Source: an uncultured Porphyromonadaceae bacterium
Lineage (GTDB): Bacteria > Bacteroidota > Bacteroidia > Bacteroidales > Coprobacteraceae
Length of the DNA: 15,809 nucleotides
Direction of reading: 5' to 3'
NCBI GenBank assembly: GCA_900545915.1
Contig: URAV01000049.1
Location: 1-15,809 of the forward strand
The translations under genes were made by a program, and so were the position numbers. Positions 1 to 6,294 of this stretch are shown piece by piece. The number at the start of each line of letters is the position of its first letter. Position 1 is the first letter of the stretch. Below the pieces are notes generated by a model. That model was not told the DNA's origin. It did not search any database and worked only from the letters and a program-made list of their open reading frames with translations.

Positions 1-34
1 CGCCGCGATTGGCTACTAATATTTTCTTTATCAT
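1..34 (-). CDS. Biotin carboxylase subunit of an acyl-CoA/acetyl-CoA (or pyruvate) carboxylase, N-terminus only
   Basis: Read on the minus strand from the ATG at 34, the window edge encodes MIKKILVANRG and then runs off the end. This is the standard opening of the ATP-grasp biotin carboxylase family, whose first strand and glycine-rich turn (ILVANRGEIA) start the biotin carboxylase domain. Members carboxylate biotin on a carrier protein with ATP and bicarbonate and serve acetyl-CoA, propionyl-CoA or pyruvate carboxylases. Only 11 codons are visible, so the substrate class cannot be decided and no gene symbol is given. The start is supported by the exact family N-terminus. A leader of about 260 bases with a candidate promoter at 306-313 lies upstream. 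Confidence 0.72.
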   Translation of the reverse strand, partial: MIKKILVANRG

Positions 35-365
35 TGTTTTCCTATTGATTATGTTATGTCTGGATAAGGATTAAAATCTACGTTTTTGAGATTGACCGGA
101 ATTTTTAATTTTCTTGTTACGTAGTATTATAGTGTAATTCAACCTTAACTCAGGCTTCTTAATAATTGGGATAAATATCAAATTAATTAGTTATATTAAT
201 AAATCCTTAAAATTTAAGAAGAAGTCATTTTAAATCAGTCTGTTTCTTCTTTCTGAAACATTTTCTGTATCTGGTTATCCCTCCAGATGGGTCATATTTC
301 GGAGGCAAATATAGACAATAATTATGTTTTATAGCATATTTTCTGATAAAATTAGTTTTTGAGAT
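35..365 (-). other. Untranslated leader and promoter region of the biotin carboxylase gene
   Basis: No gene of ordinary size was found here. If the candidate promoter at 306-313 is used, most of the stretch is a long 5' leader of the carboxylase mRNA. It contains two short hairpins, ATCTGG/CCAGAT (269-274 with 283-288) and TGTTTC/GAAACA (241-246 with 255-260). It also holds two very short reading frames on the minus strand, at 275-295 (6 codons) and 235-261 (8 codons). Positions 35-230 are plain AT-rich sequence with nothing recognisable. No match to a known riboswitch core was recognised by eye. Confidence 0.45.
306..313 (-). promoter_or_regulatory. Candidate Bacteroidota -7 promoter box (TATATTTG)
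   Basis: On the minus strand 313-306 reads TATATTTG, an exact match to the Bacteroidota primary sigma factor -7 consensus TAnnTTTG. It is followed by GCCTCCG, which resembles the GC-tinged start region of many Bacteroides promoters. No clear TTTG -33 box lies 19-21 bases upstream. It lies between the terminator of the winged-helix gene and the carboxylase gene, so it would drive the latter. Confidence 0.45.
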
Positions 366-406
366 CATAAAAATACAGAGGAGCATTATTCGATAATACT
401 CCTCTG
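366..406 (-). terminator. Rho-independent terminator of the winged-helix gene
   Basis: Positions 376-389 and 393-406 form a 14-position stem around a TCG loop: CAGAGGAG pairs with CTCCTCTG, there is one C/A mismatch, and ATTAT pairs with ATAAT. Read on the minus strand the hairpin is followed by TATTTTTATG, a terminator tail; the plus side has no T-run. It sits 34 bases past the stop codon of the gene at 440-667. Confidence 0.75.
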
Positions 407-439
407 ATAGTCTAATAGAATGTTACGTGGTAAATAGCT

Positions 440-667
440 TTATCCAAAACTAAAGAATCCTAAAGGTTGTTTATTACTGATGTACCACTCGCCGTTGTCT
501 TCACTACAATAAATCTTTTTTTCCCGTGCCAGCCATCCGATTGCCGCAAAAAAAGCAGCATCATCAAGCCCCAATGTCCGTTTCATACGATTGACCGTAA
601 TGGTATAAGTACCTTCGAGCAAGCACCATATCCGTCCGGCATTCTGTGCAATAATGAGCGCTTTCAT
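440..667 (-). CDS. Small winged helix-turn-helix protein (DUF2582 family)
   Basis: This is a 75-residue protein with an ATG start at 667. Its length and sequence fit the DUF2582 (PF10771) winged-helix family common in Bacteroidales. N-terminal residues 3-22 (AGRIWCLLEGTYTITVNRMK) form the first helix and turn, residues 31-48 contain DDAAFFAAIGWLAREKKI, the recognition-like helix, and GEWYIS near 59-64 is the wing strand. The family is presumed to bind DNA or act as an adaptor, and its targets are unknown to me. It has no signal peptide or membrane segment. A terminator follows directly (366-406) and another terminator-like hairpin precedes it (701-740), so it is probably transcribed alone. 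No convincing promoter box was found, although TATCTTTA around 698-705 differs from the consensus by one base. Confidence 0.82.
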   Translation of the reverse strand: MKALIIAQNAGRIWCLLEGTYTITVNRMKRTLGLDDAAFFAAIGWLAREKKIYCSEDNGEWYISNKQPLGFFSFG

Positions 668-700
668 AACATGTTGGGTTTTAGTGAAAACTGTATTTAA

Positions 701-740
701 AGATATATAAAATCTAAACCAATAACAAGTATCGGTTCAG
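701..740 (-). terminator. Probable terminator of the gldB-aroE-yaaA operon
   Basis: Read on the minus strand, 740-714 folds into an 11-bp stem (CTGAACCGATA with TATTGGTTTAG, two G-U pairs) around a CTTGT loop. It is followed by ATTTTATATATC. It lies 69 bases beyond the stop of the 47-residue membrane protein. The T-tract is interrupted, so strength is uncertain. A second, purely AT-rich repeat, ATGTTTTAAA/TTTAAAACAT (743-752 with 770-779), lies just upstream of it. Confidence 0.45.
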
Positions 741-808
741 AAATGTTTTAAATTTTCACTTTTTTTTGCTTTAAAACATCGTTTTATTACGTAGTGAGAG
801 TATGCTAT

Positions 809-952
809 TTAAGGCACAGCTTGTTCTATTGCTTCCGGCGTGTATGTTCCGTCACTCTCTTCTTCTATTTTTGTTCCGGCAAATAGCCAGTAAAGCATAA
901 GAACGATAGCGATAAATACACCGATAATTTTCCATACGTTTTTTTTATTCAT
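809..952 (-). CDS. Small single-pass membrane protein, 47 residues
   Basis: This is an ATG-started frame of 47 codons plus TAA that begins 14 bases after the yaaA stop codon, which suggests translation in the same operon. The protein starts with a basic N-terminus (MNKKNVWK), followed by one strongly hydrophobic segment at residues 9-25 (IIGVFIAIVLMLYWLFA) and an acidic, soluble tail (KIEEESDGTYTPEAIEQAVP). This is the topology of a single-pass inner-membrane peptide with the tail probably outside the cytoplasm by the positive-inside rule. I do not recognise a named family and infer no function. The tight spacing, good start and clear hydrophobic design argue that it is real despite its size. 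It is close to the limit that automatic gene callers skip. Confidence 0.62.
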   Translation of the reverse strand: MNKKNVWKIIGVFIAIVLMLYWLFAGTKIEEESDGTYTPEAIEQAVP

Positions 953-966
953 AATATAATTGTTAT

Positions 967-1731
967 TTAACGGGTAAAAATATATTTATCAGTAGTTGAT
1001 AGTCGTTTGTTGAATTGATAACCGTCTTGATTGAATTGTTGGATCTCTTCGGGGCGGTTAATTTGATTTTTTATTATGTACCGGGCTATGTTTCCTCGAG
1101 ATTGTTTCGAATATATTTGTATGCTTTTGTAGGAGTTATTTTTATGTTCCTTAAATTTGATTTGAATGATTTTTAAGCGATTTGGGACTTTTGAAATATC
1201 TATAGATTTGAATATTTCTTCTGATGTTAAATTTATCAGGATACCGCCATCTGCCAGAATGTCGTTGATTAATGCTTTTGTTATTATAGGTTTCCAAAAT
1301 TGGTATAGGTTTTCTGTACCTAAGTTGGGAACTTTTAATGAGAACATTAACCGGTATGCTTTGATTGCGTCGAGAGGGCGGAGGATTCCGTATAAAGTCG
1401 ATATAATACGCAAATGTTGTTGTGCATATAAAAAATCTTTTTCTATAAATGTTGATGCGTCGAGTTTTTGATAAATAGCACCGCTATATGCCAGTACAGC
1501 TTGTTTCTGTATTGTTGTAGGTGAATCGAATTGTTGGAAATAATGAAAATCGTTTTCTGCTATTTCTTGACTTAAGTTCATTTGTTTTTCCAATTCTTTT
1601 GCAGAAAGTTCTTTTACGCCGGATATTATACGTTCAGCCTCTGACAAGAATTGTGGAGTTGTTGCTGGAGGATATGTTCCGAGAACCGGAGACATATTCA
1701 TTGTTCGTGTAGGAGATAATAACGTTATCAT
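967..1731 (-). CDS. yaaA: Peroxide stress protein YaaA (DUF328/UPF0246 family)
   Basis: A 254-residue protein with the usual family length. The start MITLLSPTRTMN corresponds to the E. coli start MLILISPAKTLD. Conserved blocks are SGAIYQKLDA (residues 83-92), the family hallmark STLYGILRPLDAIKAYRL (111-128), INLTSEEIFKSI (166-177, equivalent to NLAS-EY) and KQSRGNIARYII (209-220, equivalent to KxARGxMxRYI). In E. coli YaaA belongs to the OxyR regulon and limits Fenton damage by lowering free iron, and it binds DNA through a helix-hairpin-helix-like region. The residues after RL here are MF rather than the usual EM. The gene lies 78 bases downstream of aroE on the same strand. A long imperfect inverted repeat covers its start codon (see 1730-1785), so translation or transcription may be controlled there. 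Function is transferred from the family. Confidence 0.92.
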   Translation of the reverse strand: MITLLSPTRTMNMSPVLGTYPPATTPQFLSEAERIISGVKELSAKELEKQMNLSQEIAENDFHYFQQFDSPTTIQKQAVLAYSGAIYQKLDASTFIEKDFLYAQQHLRIISTLYGILRPLDAIKAYRLMFSLKVPNLGTENLYQFWKPIITKALINDILADGGILINLTSEEIFKSIDISKVPNRLKIIQIKFKEHKNNSYKSIQIYSKQSRGNIARYIIKNQINRPEEIQQFNQDGYQFNKRLSTTDKYIFTR

Positions 1732-1785
1732 TCGCTCGGTCGATTCTTAATAAGTTTTGCTAATATAACAATCGACCGGACGAAT
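1730..1785 (-). promoter_or_regulatory. Imperfect inverted repeat overlapping the yaaA start codon
   Basis: Arms at 1730-1745 and 1770-1785 pair over 14 of 16 positions: ATTCG with CGAAT, a 2x2 mismatch, then CGGTCGATT with AATCGACCG, around a 24-base loop. The arms are much more GC-rich than the surrounding DNA. The yaaA ATG (1731-1729) is partly inside one arm. No T-run follows on the minus strand, so a terminator is unlikely. A cis-acting RNA hairpin or an operator is inferred. Confidence 0.5.
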
Positions 1786-1809
1786 AGTTGCAGAATATTT
1801 AAATTTTGT

Positions 1810-2571
1810 TTACCGATGCCAAATGTCCCATGATGCAAAAGCCTGCAGCAGTAACATTTCGAGCCCGTTTTTGGTAACAGCACCTTGTTTAGATGCTTTT
1901 TCCATAAACAAGGTTTGGTCGGGATTGTAAATCAAATCATAAACCAGATGCTTGTTTGTTAATTGTTCATAGGGAATAGGAGGGCAGGTTGCTGTATGAG
2001 GATACATTCCCAATGGGGTAGTATTGACGATGACTGTATATTCAGACATAATTTCGGGAGTGAGATTTTCGTATGTAAGGACGTTTTCTTTAGCTGTACG
2101 GGAGACCAACTGGGGAGTAATTCCTAAAGATAATAATCCATACCATACCGCTTTCGAAGCTCCTCCGGTCCCTAATATTAATCCTTTCTTATGTTCTGGT
2201 TTCAATAAAGGTCTTATAGAATCGGTAAAACCTATAATGTCTGAGTTGAAACCTTTGAGTTTGAGTTTCCCTTTTTCACGTATAAATTTGATGACATTTA
2301 CAGCTCCGATCATACGAGCGGTTTCATCCATTTCATTCATATATGGAATAACGGCTTCTTTATAGGGAAGAGTTACGTTCAATCCCATTAATTCCGGATT
2401 TTCGACAATAACTTTTTTAATAAGTTCTATTTTGTCTATTTCAAAATTAACATATTCGGCAGATATGTTTTCTGCAATAAATTTTTCATTGAAAAATGTT
2501 TTTGAGAAAGAGTGTATTAACGGATATCCTAATAATCCGTAGAGCTGTTTTTGAGAGTTGGTTGTATTCAT
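1810..2571 (-). CDS. aroE: Shikimate dehydrogenase
   Basis: This 253-residue cytoplasmic enzyme reduces 3-dehydroshikimate to shikimate with NADPH in the chorismate pathway. The N-terminal substrate domain shows LLGYPLIHSFSK (residues 13-24) and NVTLPYKEAV (65-74) with the catalytic lysine K71. GAVNV (89-93) and FNSDIIGF (108-115) supply the conserved asparagine and the catalytic-partner aspartate D111. The Rossmann domain has GTGGASKAV (134-142) and SRT after the second strand, consistent with NADP preference. NTTPLGMYP, DLIYNP and the C-terminal NGLEMLLLQAFASW complete the family pattern. All key residues are present. It begins 10 bases after the stop of the gldB-like gene and ends 78 bases before yaaA, so it is probably the second gene of that operon. 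Confidence 0.97.
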   Translation of the reverse strand: MNTTNSQKQLYGLLGYPLIHSFSKTFFNEKFIAENISAEYVNFEIDKIELIKKVIVENPELMGLNVTLPYKEAVIPYMNEMDETARMIGAVNVIKFIREKGKLKLKGFNSDIIGFTDSIRPLLKPEHKKGLILGTGGASKAVWYGLLSLGITPQLVSRTAKENVLTYENLTPEIMSEYTVIVNTTPLGMYPHTATCPPIPYEQLTNKHLVYDLIYNPDQTLFMEKASKQGAVTKNGLEMLLLQAFASWDIWHR

Positions 2572-2581
2572 ATTGTTTTTA

Positions 2582-3598
2582 TTATCCTTTACCTTTATAT
2601 TTCGATATTTTTAGTATTTGTTCCCCGTCGATCGGATATTCCAATAATTCGTGAAAAGAGCAGTTGCATCTTTTCATATATTCAGATACTATGCGCCAAC
2701 CTATCCAACGACCTATTCTTCCCGGAGAATTGGGTGAGATCGGTGATGTAAATGGGGCAGGTCCGAGATATTTGTTTTTTAATAACAGGTCTGTTGAAAA
2801 AAGGTGTTTTTGACGTATTATTTTATCCCATATTGCAGGTTCGTTTTTTTTGCACCATGCAATGTCGCTATCTGAATAACTAAGAATTTCTCCCATATCT
2901 TTTTGAGGAAATAGCTGCTGTAGCGTATATAATATGATACCTTCATAGATCATCTCGTCGAGGAGAGTTTTATTTTCATTTTCTTGCGGGTACTGAGTAT
3001 ATAATAGCACTTGCATAACATCGACGGGAATGCGGCTTCGTTCTTTTGTTAGAAGCTGATAAGGGTAATATATATTTTGATAACCCGCATAGGATGCTCC
3101 GAGATAATGATCTAAAGAGATGGATATTATAGAATCGGTAGTAATAATCGATTGATTCAATCCGGAAACGTGTGTCAATACTCTGGGAAGATAGGCCTGA
3201 GGAAATAGGAGAGAATATCGGGAAAAAGCATCCGATAATCCGGATTCTATATCGTCAGTCGTTTTAAATTCAGACTCGGTGTCTTTATATAACTTTTTTA
3301 TTGCAGAGTTAGAAAAGAAATTGTTTAAACCAGTTTTACTATATAAGGAATCCTGTGAATTATTCTGTGTCAAATTCAATATTCCATAGCAATAAATCGG
3401 AAGAAAATCAGAATATTCTTTTATAAATTGAGCAGAGTCGGTTATGTTTCCTGATATGAATTTCTGCAGATCTTGGTCGAAACGTTCCAACACAATGGAT
3501 TTTGTTCCAGAAATAGAGCCGTTTTTCCCGTTTTTGCATCCCCATATGCATCCGATAATACAAATAATAAGAAATTCTGATATTCCTTTTTTTATCAT
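2582..3598 (-). CDS. gldB: GldB-type gliding motility lipoprotein homologue
   Basis: I place the start at the ATG at 3598 (338 residues) rather than an in-frame TTG at 3625, because it begins a typical lipoprotein signal peptide. That peptide has MIKK, then a hydrophobic run, then cysteines at 17 (IIGC) and 21 (IWGC), either of which could be lipidated. The C-terminal block GPAPFTSPISPNSPGRIGRW followed by IGWRIVSEYM, and a closing LKISKYKGKG, is the signature of the GldB family (PgrIgxWlGw...YM). GldB is required for gliding in Flavobacterium, but Bacteroidales carry homologues without gliding, where the role is not established, so envelope lipoprotein is the safe description. It is the first gene of the run leading to aroE and yaaA. 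Confidence 0.85.
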   Translation of the reverse strand: MIKKGISEFLIICIIGCIWGCKNGKNGSISGTKSIVLERFDQDLQKFISGNITDSAQFIKEYSDFLPIYCYGILNLTQNNSQDSLYSKTGLNNFFSNSAIKKLYKDTESEFKTTDDIESGLSDAFSRYSLLFPQAYLPRVLTHVSGLNQSIITTDSIISISLDHYLGASYAGYQNIYYPYQLLTKERSRIPVDVMQVLLYTQYPQENENKTLLDEMIYEGIILYTLQQLFPQKDMGEILSYSDSDIAWCKKNEPAIWDKIIRQKHLFSTDLLLKNKYLGPAPFTSPISPNSPGRIGRWIGWRIVSEYMKRCNCSFHELLEYPIDGEQILKISKYKGKG

Positions 3599-3622
3599 TT
3601 TATTTCTCTCTTTTTTAGAAAG

Positions 3623-3630
3623 CAAAAATA
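3623..3630 (-). promoter_or_regulatory. Candidate -7 promoter box for the gldB-aroE-yaaA operon (TATTTTTG)
   Basis: On the minus strand 3630-3623 reads TATTTTTG, an exact TAnnTTTG match 25 bases before the chosen gldB start. No good TTTG -33 box is evident at the usual distance. The predicted leader would be short and purine-rich (AAAGAGAGAAATAAA), as expected for Bacteroidota translation without a Shine-Dalgarno site. Confidence 0.45.
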
Positions 3631-3726
3631 GAGTTTTTATTCAGATATAGAGATCTTTTATACTGTAAATTAATGCTTGAGGTAAAAAATCATAAACCTT
3701 TAACCTCTTTTATACCCTTTTATTCA

Positions 3727-3734
3727 TATCTTTG
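3727..3734 (+). promoter_or_regulatory. Candidate -7 promoter box for the amidase gene (TATCTTTG)
   Basis: TATCTTTG matches TAnnTTTG exactly, 75 bases before the amidase ATG. It faces away from the gldB promoter, so 3631-3726 would be a shared divergent control region. The -33 box is weak (TTTA near 3699). A small imperfect repeat, GAGGTAAA with TTTAACCTC (3679-3686 and 3699-3707), lies between the two promoters. Confidence 0.5.
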
Positions 3735-3808
3735 TAACTGCAAGTTAAGTAATATATACTGACAGTCTGCATTTTTTGTTGATTGTCGGTTTTATTCAGC
3801 AAATTACG

Positions 3809-4948
3809 ATGATGAAATCTAAATGTCGGTTTTATTTATATATTTTTATTACTCTTTTTCTGTTCCCTTTTTCTGCGTACACTCAGGCTTCGGGAAAGAA
3901 ATTCGTTGTTGTGATTGATGCCGGACACGGAGGAAAAGATCCGGGTGCAATAGGAAGAATAATCCGGGAAAAAAATATAAATTTGGGCATTGCTTTAAAA
4001 TTAGGTGCACTTATTCGGGAAAATCATTCGGATGTTAAGGTTGTATATACTCGCGATCGTGATATTTTTGTCGAATTGCAGCAACGAGCTAATATAGCCA
4101 ATCGTGTTAAGGCCGACCTTTTTATTTCTATACATACAAATTCTGCCGCAAATAGTTCTGCTTACGGGACAGAGACCTATACTTTAGGTTTGGCAAGAAC
4201 GGAAGAAAACTTGAGGGTCGCTAAACGGGAGAATTCGGTAATTCTTTTGGAGGACGATTTTTCTAAACGATATGAAGGATTTGATCCGAACTCTACCGAA
4301 TCTTATATTATGTTTGAATTTTTGCAAGACAAGCATCTTGAACAAAGTATTAATCTTGCTTCTTCTATACAGAGACAATTTAAGCATTCGGCGAAGAGAA
4401 TTGATCGGGGAGTGCGTCAGGCAGGATTTCTTGTGCTGCGCAACACGGGTATGCCGAGTGTCCTTATTGAGGTAGGGTATATATCCAATAGAAATGAAGA
4501 GGCATATCTTGCTTCAGAAAAAGGGCAGTTGCAGATGGCAAAATCTATTTATAATGCTTTTTGTGACTATAAGTCGGATTATGACCGAAAACAGGGTGCT
4601 ATTGTGAGTAAGAATAGTAGTGTAAAAGAACCGGTAGATTCATCGCGTCGGGATGAGAATCGGACAGTTGGCACGACAGAAACAGATTTTGGAAAAAATA
4701 CGGTATCTTCCGGTAGTGGAGTTGTATATAAAATACAAATAATGGTTTCACCCAAAAAATACGGAGAAAAGAATTCTTGCTTTAAAGGTCTTTCTCCTGT
4801 GTCATATTATCGGGAAAACGGATTGTATAAATACACTTATGGGGAAACATCCGATCGGAAAAAATTGTTACAAGAATTACCAAGAGTTCGGAAATTATTT
4901 AAAGACGCTTTTATTATCTCATTTAAGGATGGTGTAAAAATAAAATAA
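3809..4948 (+). CDS. N-acetylmuramoyl-L-alanine amidase (Amidase_3, AmiC-like) with SPOR-like C-terminus
   Basis: Exported zinc amidase that cuts the bond between N-acetylmuramic acid and the stem peptide, used in septum splitting and wall turnover. I start at the tandem ATG at 3809 (379 residues) because an in-frame TTG at 3776 would place a useless extension before the signal peptide. Residues 1-25 form a signal peptide (MMKSKCR, then a hydrophobic run ending FPFSAYTQA). The catalytic domain follows at about 30-255. The zinc ligands are H40 in VVVIDAGHGG, E54 in REKNINL and H109 in FISIHTNSA, with catalytic glutamate E221 in IEVGYISN, so it looks active. A polar linker (about 257-303) leads to about 70 residues (VYKIQIMVSPKKY...YKYTYGE) that resemble a SPOR peptidoglycan-binding domain. 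The next gene, mce, is on the same strand 107 bases away. Confidence 0.93.
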   Translation: MMKSKCRFYLYIFITLFLFPFSAYTQASGKKFVVVIDAGHGGKDPGAIGRIIREKNINLGIALKLGALIRENHSDVKVVYTRDRDIFVELQQRANIANRVKADLFISIHTNSAANSSAYGTETYTLGLARTEENLRVAKRENSVILLEDDFSKRYEGFDPNSTESYIMFEFLQDKHLEQSINLASSIQRQFKHSAKRIDRGVRQAGFLVLRNTGMPSVLIEVGYISNRNEEAYLASEKGQLQMAKSIYNAFCDYKSDYDRKQGAIVSKNSSVKEPVDSSRRDENRTVGTTETDFGKNTVSSGSGVVYKIQIMVSPKKYGEKNSCFKGLSPVSYYRENGLYKYTYGETSDRKKLLQELPRVRKLFKDAFIISFKDGVKIK

Positions 4949-4966
4949 AATGGGAACAGAAAGATA

Positions 4967-5043
4967 TTAAAATAAACTGCAAATCGAGGGCAGAAACGAT
5001 GAATATATTCGATTGTTATGTCGAGATGCAGTGTTTATTCTAA
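4967..5043 (+). repeat. Long imperfect inverted repeat between the amidase and mce genes
   Basis: TTA-A-AATAAAC-TGCA (4967-4981) pairs with TGCA-GT-GTTTATT-C-TAA (5027-5043), giving 14 base pairs with one mismatch and a two-base bulge. The loop is 45 bases and holds a separate 10-bp palindrome, GAATATATTC (5001-5010). The structure occupies most of the 107-base gap and ends 12 bases before the mce ATG. It lacks a T-run, so a terminator is unlikely. Intercistronic RNA structure is inferred. Confidence 0.4.
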
Positions 5044-5055
5044 GGAAATTAAAAT

Positions 5056-5952
5056 ATGAAAAAGCTTTTTACAAAAGAAGTCAAAATTGCACTTGCCGTG
5101 CTGATAAGTGCAGCGATTTTGGTGGTAGGTATAGAGTATTTGAAAGGCATTAATTTGATGAAGCCTACCAACTATTATTACATAGAGTATAAGAATGTAA
5201 CAGGATTGACTGTTTCGACGCCTGTCGTGATCGATGGTTTTAAAGTAGGTTTAGTGCGGGAAATTAATTATAATTATGATAACCCCGGGACTGTAACCGT
5301 TGAAGTAAGTTTGGATAATCAATTGAAAGTTCCTTCGGGAAGTAAGGCTGTATTAATGGTTGATTTTTTAGGCACTGCAATAATCGATTTACGGTTAAAT
5401 AAATATGTAAGTACTAATCATTCGGCAGGAGATGTGTTGATTGGAGAAAATGCTCCCGATATGTTGGGAAATATTCAAAACAATGTGCTTCCCCAATTAA
5501 CGGTTATGCTTCCTAAAATAGATACTATACTTACTGGAATACAGGCAATTGTGACCAATCCGGCTTTATCCGAATCTATAGATCATTTGAATCGTCTTAC
5601 TGCCGATTTAGAAGCTTCTTCTAAGAGGCTTTCTCGTATTATGGATAAGGATATACCTCCTATTTTGGCAAATGTTACTGATATAACAAAAAATGTAAAT
5701 GAGTTTTCTACCCAGCTGAATGAATTGGATTTGAAGAAAACGGTAGTTTCGGTCGATTCTACATTATTAGGTTTACAGAGCATTACAAGTAAATTGAATG
5801 ATAAAGATAATACATTAGGATTGCTTCTTAATGACAAACAATTATATGATGGTTTGTTGAATACGGTAGGAAGTGCAGATTCTCTGTTGATAGATTTAAG
5901 ATTGAATCCTAAAAGGTATGTCCATTTTTCACTATTCGGAAGAAAAAAATAA
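5056..5952 (+). CDS. MCE/MlaD-family lipid transport protein
   Basis: A 298-residue protein anchored by one N-terminal membrane helix (about residues 11-26). A single MCE domain follows at about 38-115 (YYIEYKNVTGLTVSTPVVID, then GFKVGLVREI, and VLMVDFLGTAIIDLRL). The rest is mostly predicted helix (about 145-270) of the kind that forms the pore or needle in MlaD-like hexamers. MCE proteins are the periplasmic substrate-binding part of ABC systems that move phospholipids between the two membranes. The partner permease (MlaE) and ATPase (MlaF) are not in this window. The start is a clear ATG preceded by AAGGAAATTAAAAT. It may be co-transcribed with the amidase. A small AT-rich hairpin, ATTCTA/TAGAAT at 5953-5969, directly follows the stop codon but is too weak to call a terminator. 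Confidence 0.92.
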   Translation: MKKLFTKEVKIALAVLISAAILVVGIEYLKGINLMKPTNYYYIEYKNVTGLTVSTPVVIDGFKVGLVREINYNYDNPGTVTVEVSLDNQLKVPSGSKAVLMVDFLGTAIIDLRLNKYVSTNHSAGDVLIGENAPDMLGNIQNNVLPQLTVMLPKIDTILTGIQAIVTNPALSESIDHLNRLTADLEASSKRLSRIMDKDIPPILANVTDITKNVNEFSTQLNELDLKKTVVSVDSTLLGLQSITSKLNDKDNTLGLLLNDKQLYDGLLNTVGSADSLLIDLRLNPKRYVHFSLFGRKK

Positions 5953-6188
5953 ATTCTATTATTTAGAATCAATATAAATAATGAGTTTTTGTAATAATTT
6001 TGAAATAAGAACTTGAAAGTATTTAGCAGCAAAGGAATTCTATCGGAATATTATTTCCCTTTGTCGTTTGTTTTGAGTTTATATTTCTTCTTAATATATT
6101 GATTTACAGTTTGATAATATATTGAAATTGCAGCCTTTAATAGGGGGGAAATAAGGTGTCGATAACTGACTGCAAAACAGTATATTAT

Positions 6189-6240
6189 ATTCTTTTCAAA
6201 AAAAACAAAGAAAAAGTCATTTGTTTTTCTCGAAAAGAAT
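6189..6240 (+). repeat. Two-step inverted repeat at the dnaA promoter
   Basis: The outer arms ATTCTTTTC (6189-6197) and GAAAAGAAT (6232-6240) pair perfectly over 9 positions. After a symmetric 3-base internal loop, AAAAACAAA (6201-6209) and TTTGTTTTT (6220-6228) pair perfectly over another 9, leaving a 10-base loop. The right inner arm contains the proposed -33 TTTG of the dnaA promoter. It could act as an operator, a cruciform-prone site or a weak terminator of mce transcripts; no strong T-run follows. Confidence 0.55.
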
Positions 6241-6251
6241 TTCAAATTTTG
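6220..6251 (+). promoter_or_regulatory. Probable dnaA promoter (TTTG - 20 bases - AAATTTTG)
   Basis: TTTG at 6220-6223 and AAATTTTG at 6244-6251 are separated by 20 bases, the normal Bacteroidota spacing. The -7 box differs from TAnnTTTG only in its first base. Transcription would start around 6257-6260, giving a leader of roughly 35-40 bases before the dnaA ATG. Confidence 0.45.
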
Positions 6252-6294
6252 TAATCCTGTTTTTGATTTTGATAGAAAAATTTGATTGATAAAA

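Larger units (their letters stand above)
5953..6294 (+). other. AT-rich intergenic region upstream of dnaA
   Basis: These 342 bases hold no convincing gene. They contain a weak hairpin after the mce stop (5953-5969), an exact TAATTTTG box (5995-6002) with no good -33 partner, a 10-bp direct repeat AATATATTGA (6093-6102 and 6116-6125), a run of six G (6142-6147), the large inverted repeat at 6189-6240 and the likely dnaA promoter. No DnaA boxes (TTATCCACA or close variants) were found, so it does not look like a replication origin. Confidence 0.6.

Noticed and set aside
467..700. Plus-strand frame opposite the winged-helix gene
   Set aside because: Antisense shadow of the DUF2582 gene, whose own protein has a clear family pattern and terminator.
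3599..3625. Upstream TTG start for the gldB-like gene
   Set aside because: It would put nine polar residues before the lipoprotein signal peptide and overlap the proposed promoter box.
3776..3808. Upstream TTG start for the amidase
   Set aside because: The tandem ATG at 3809 begins a normal signal peptide; the extension adds unrelated residues.
6051..6245. Minus-strand open frame of 64 codons upstream of dnaA
   Set aside because: It covers the low-complexity inverted repeat and promoter of dnaA, and its composition is dominated by K, F, I and Y from A/T runs with no family resemblance.
5953..6294. Chromosomal origin of replication next to dnaA
   Set aside because: No TTATCCACA-type DnaA boxes or close variants in a cluster were seen; high A/T content alone is not enough. 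A skew plot of the whole chromosome would decide.
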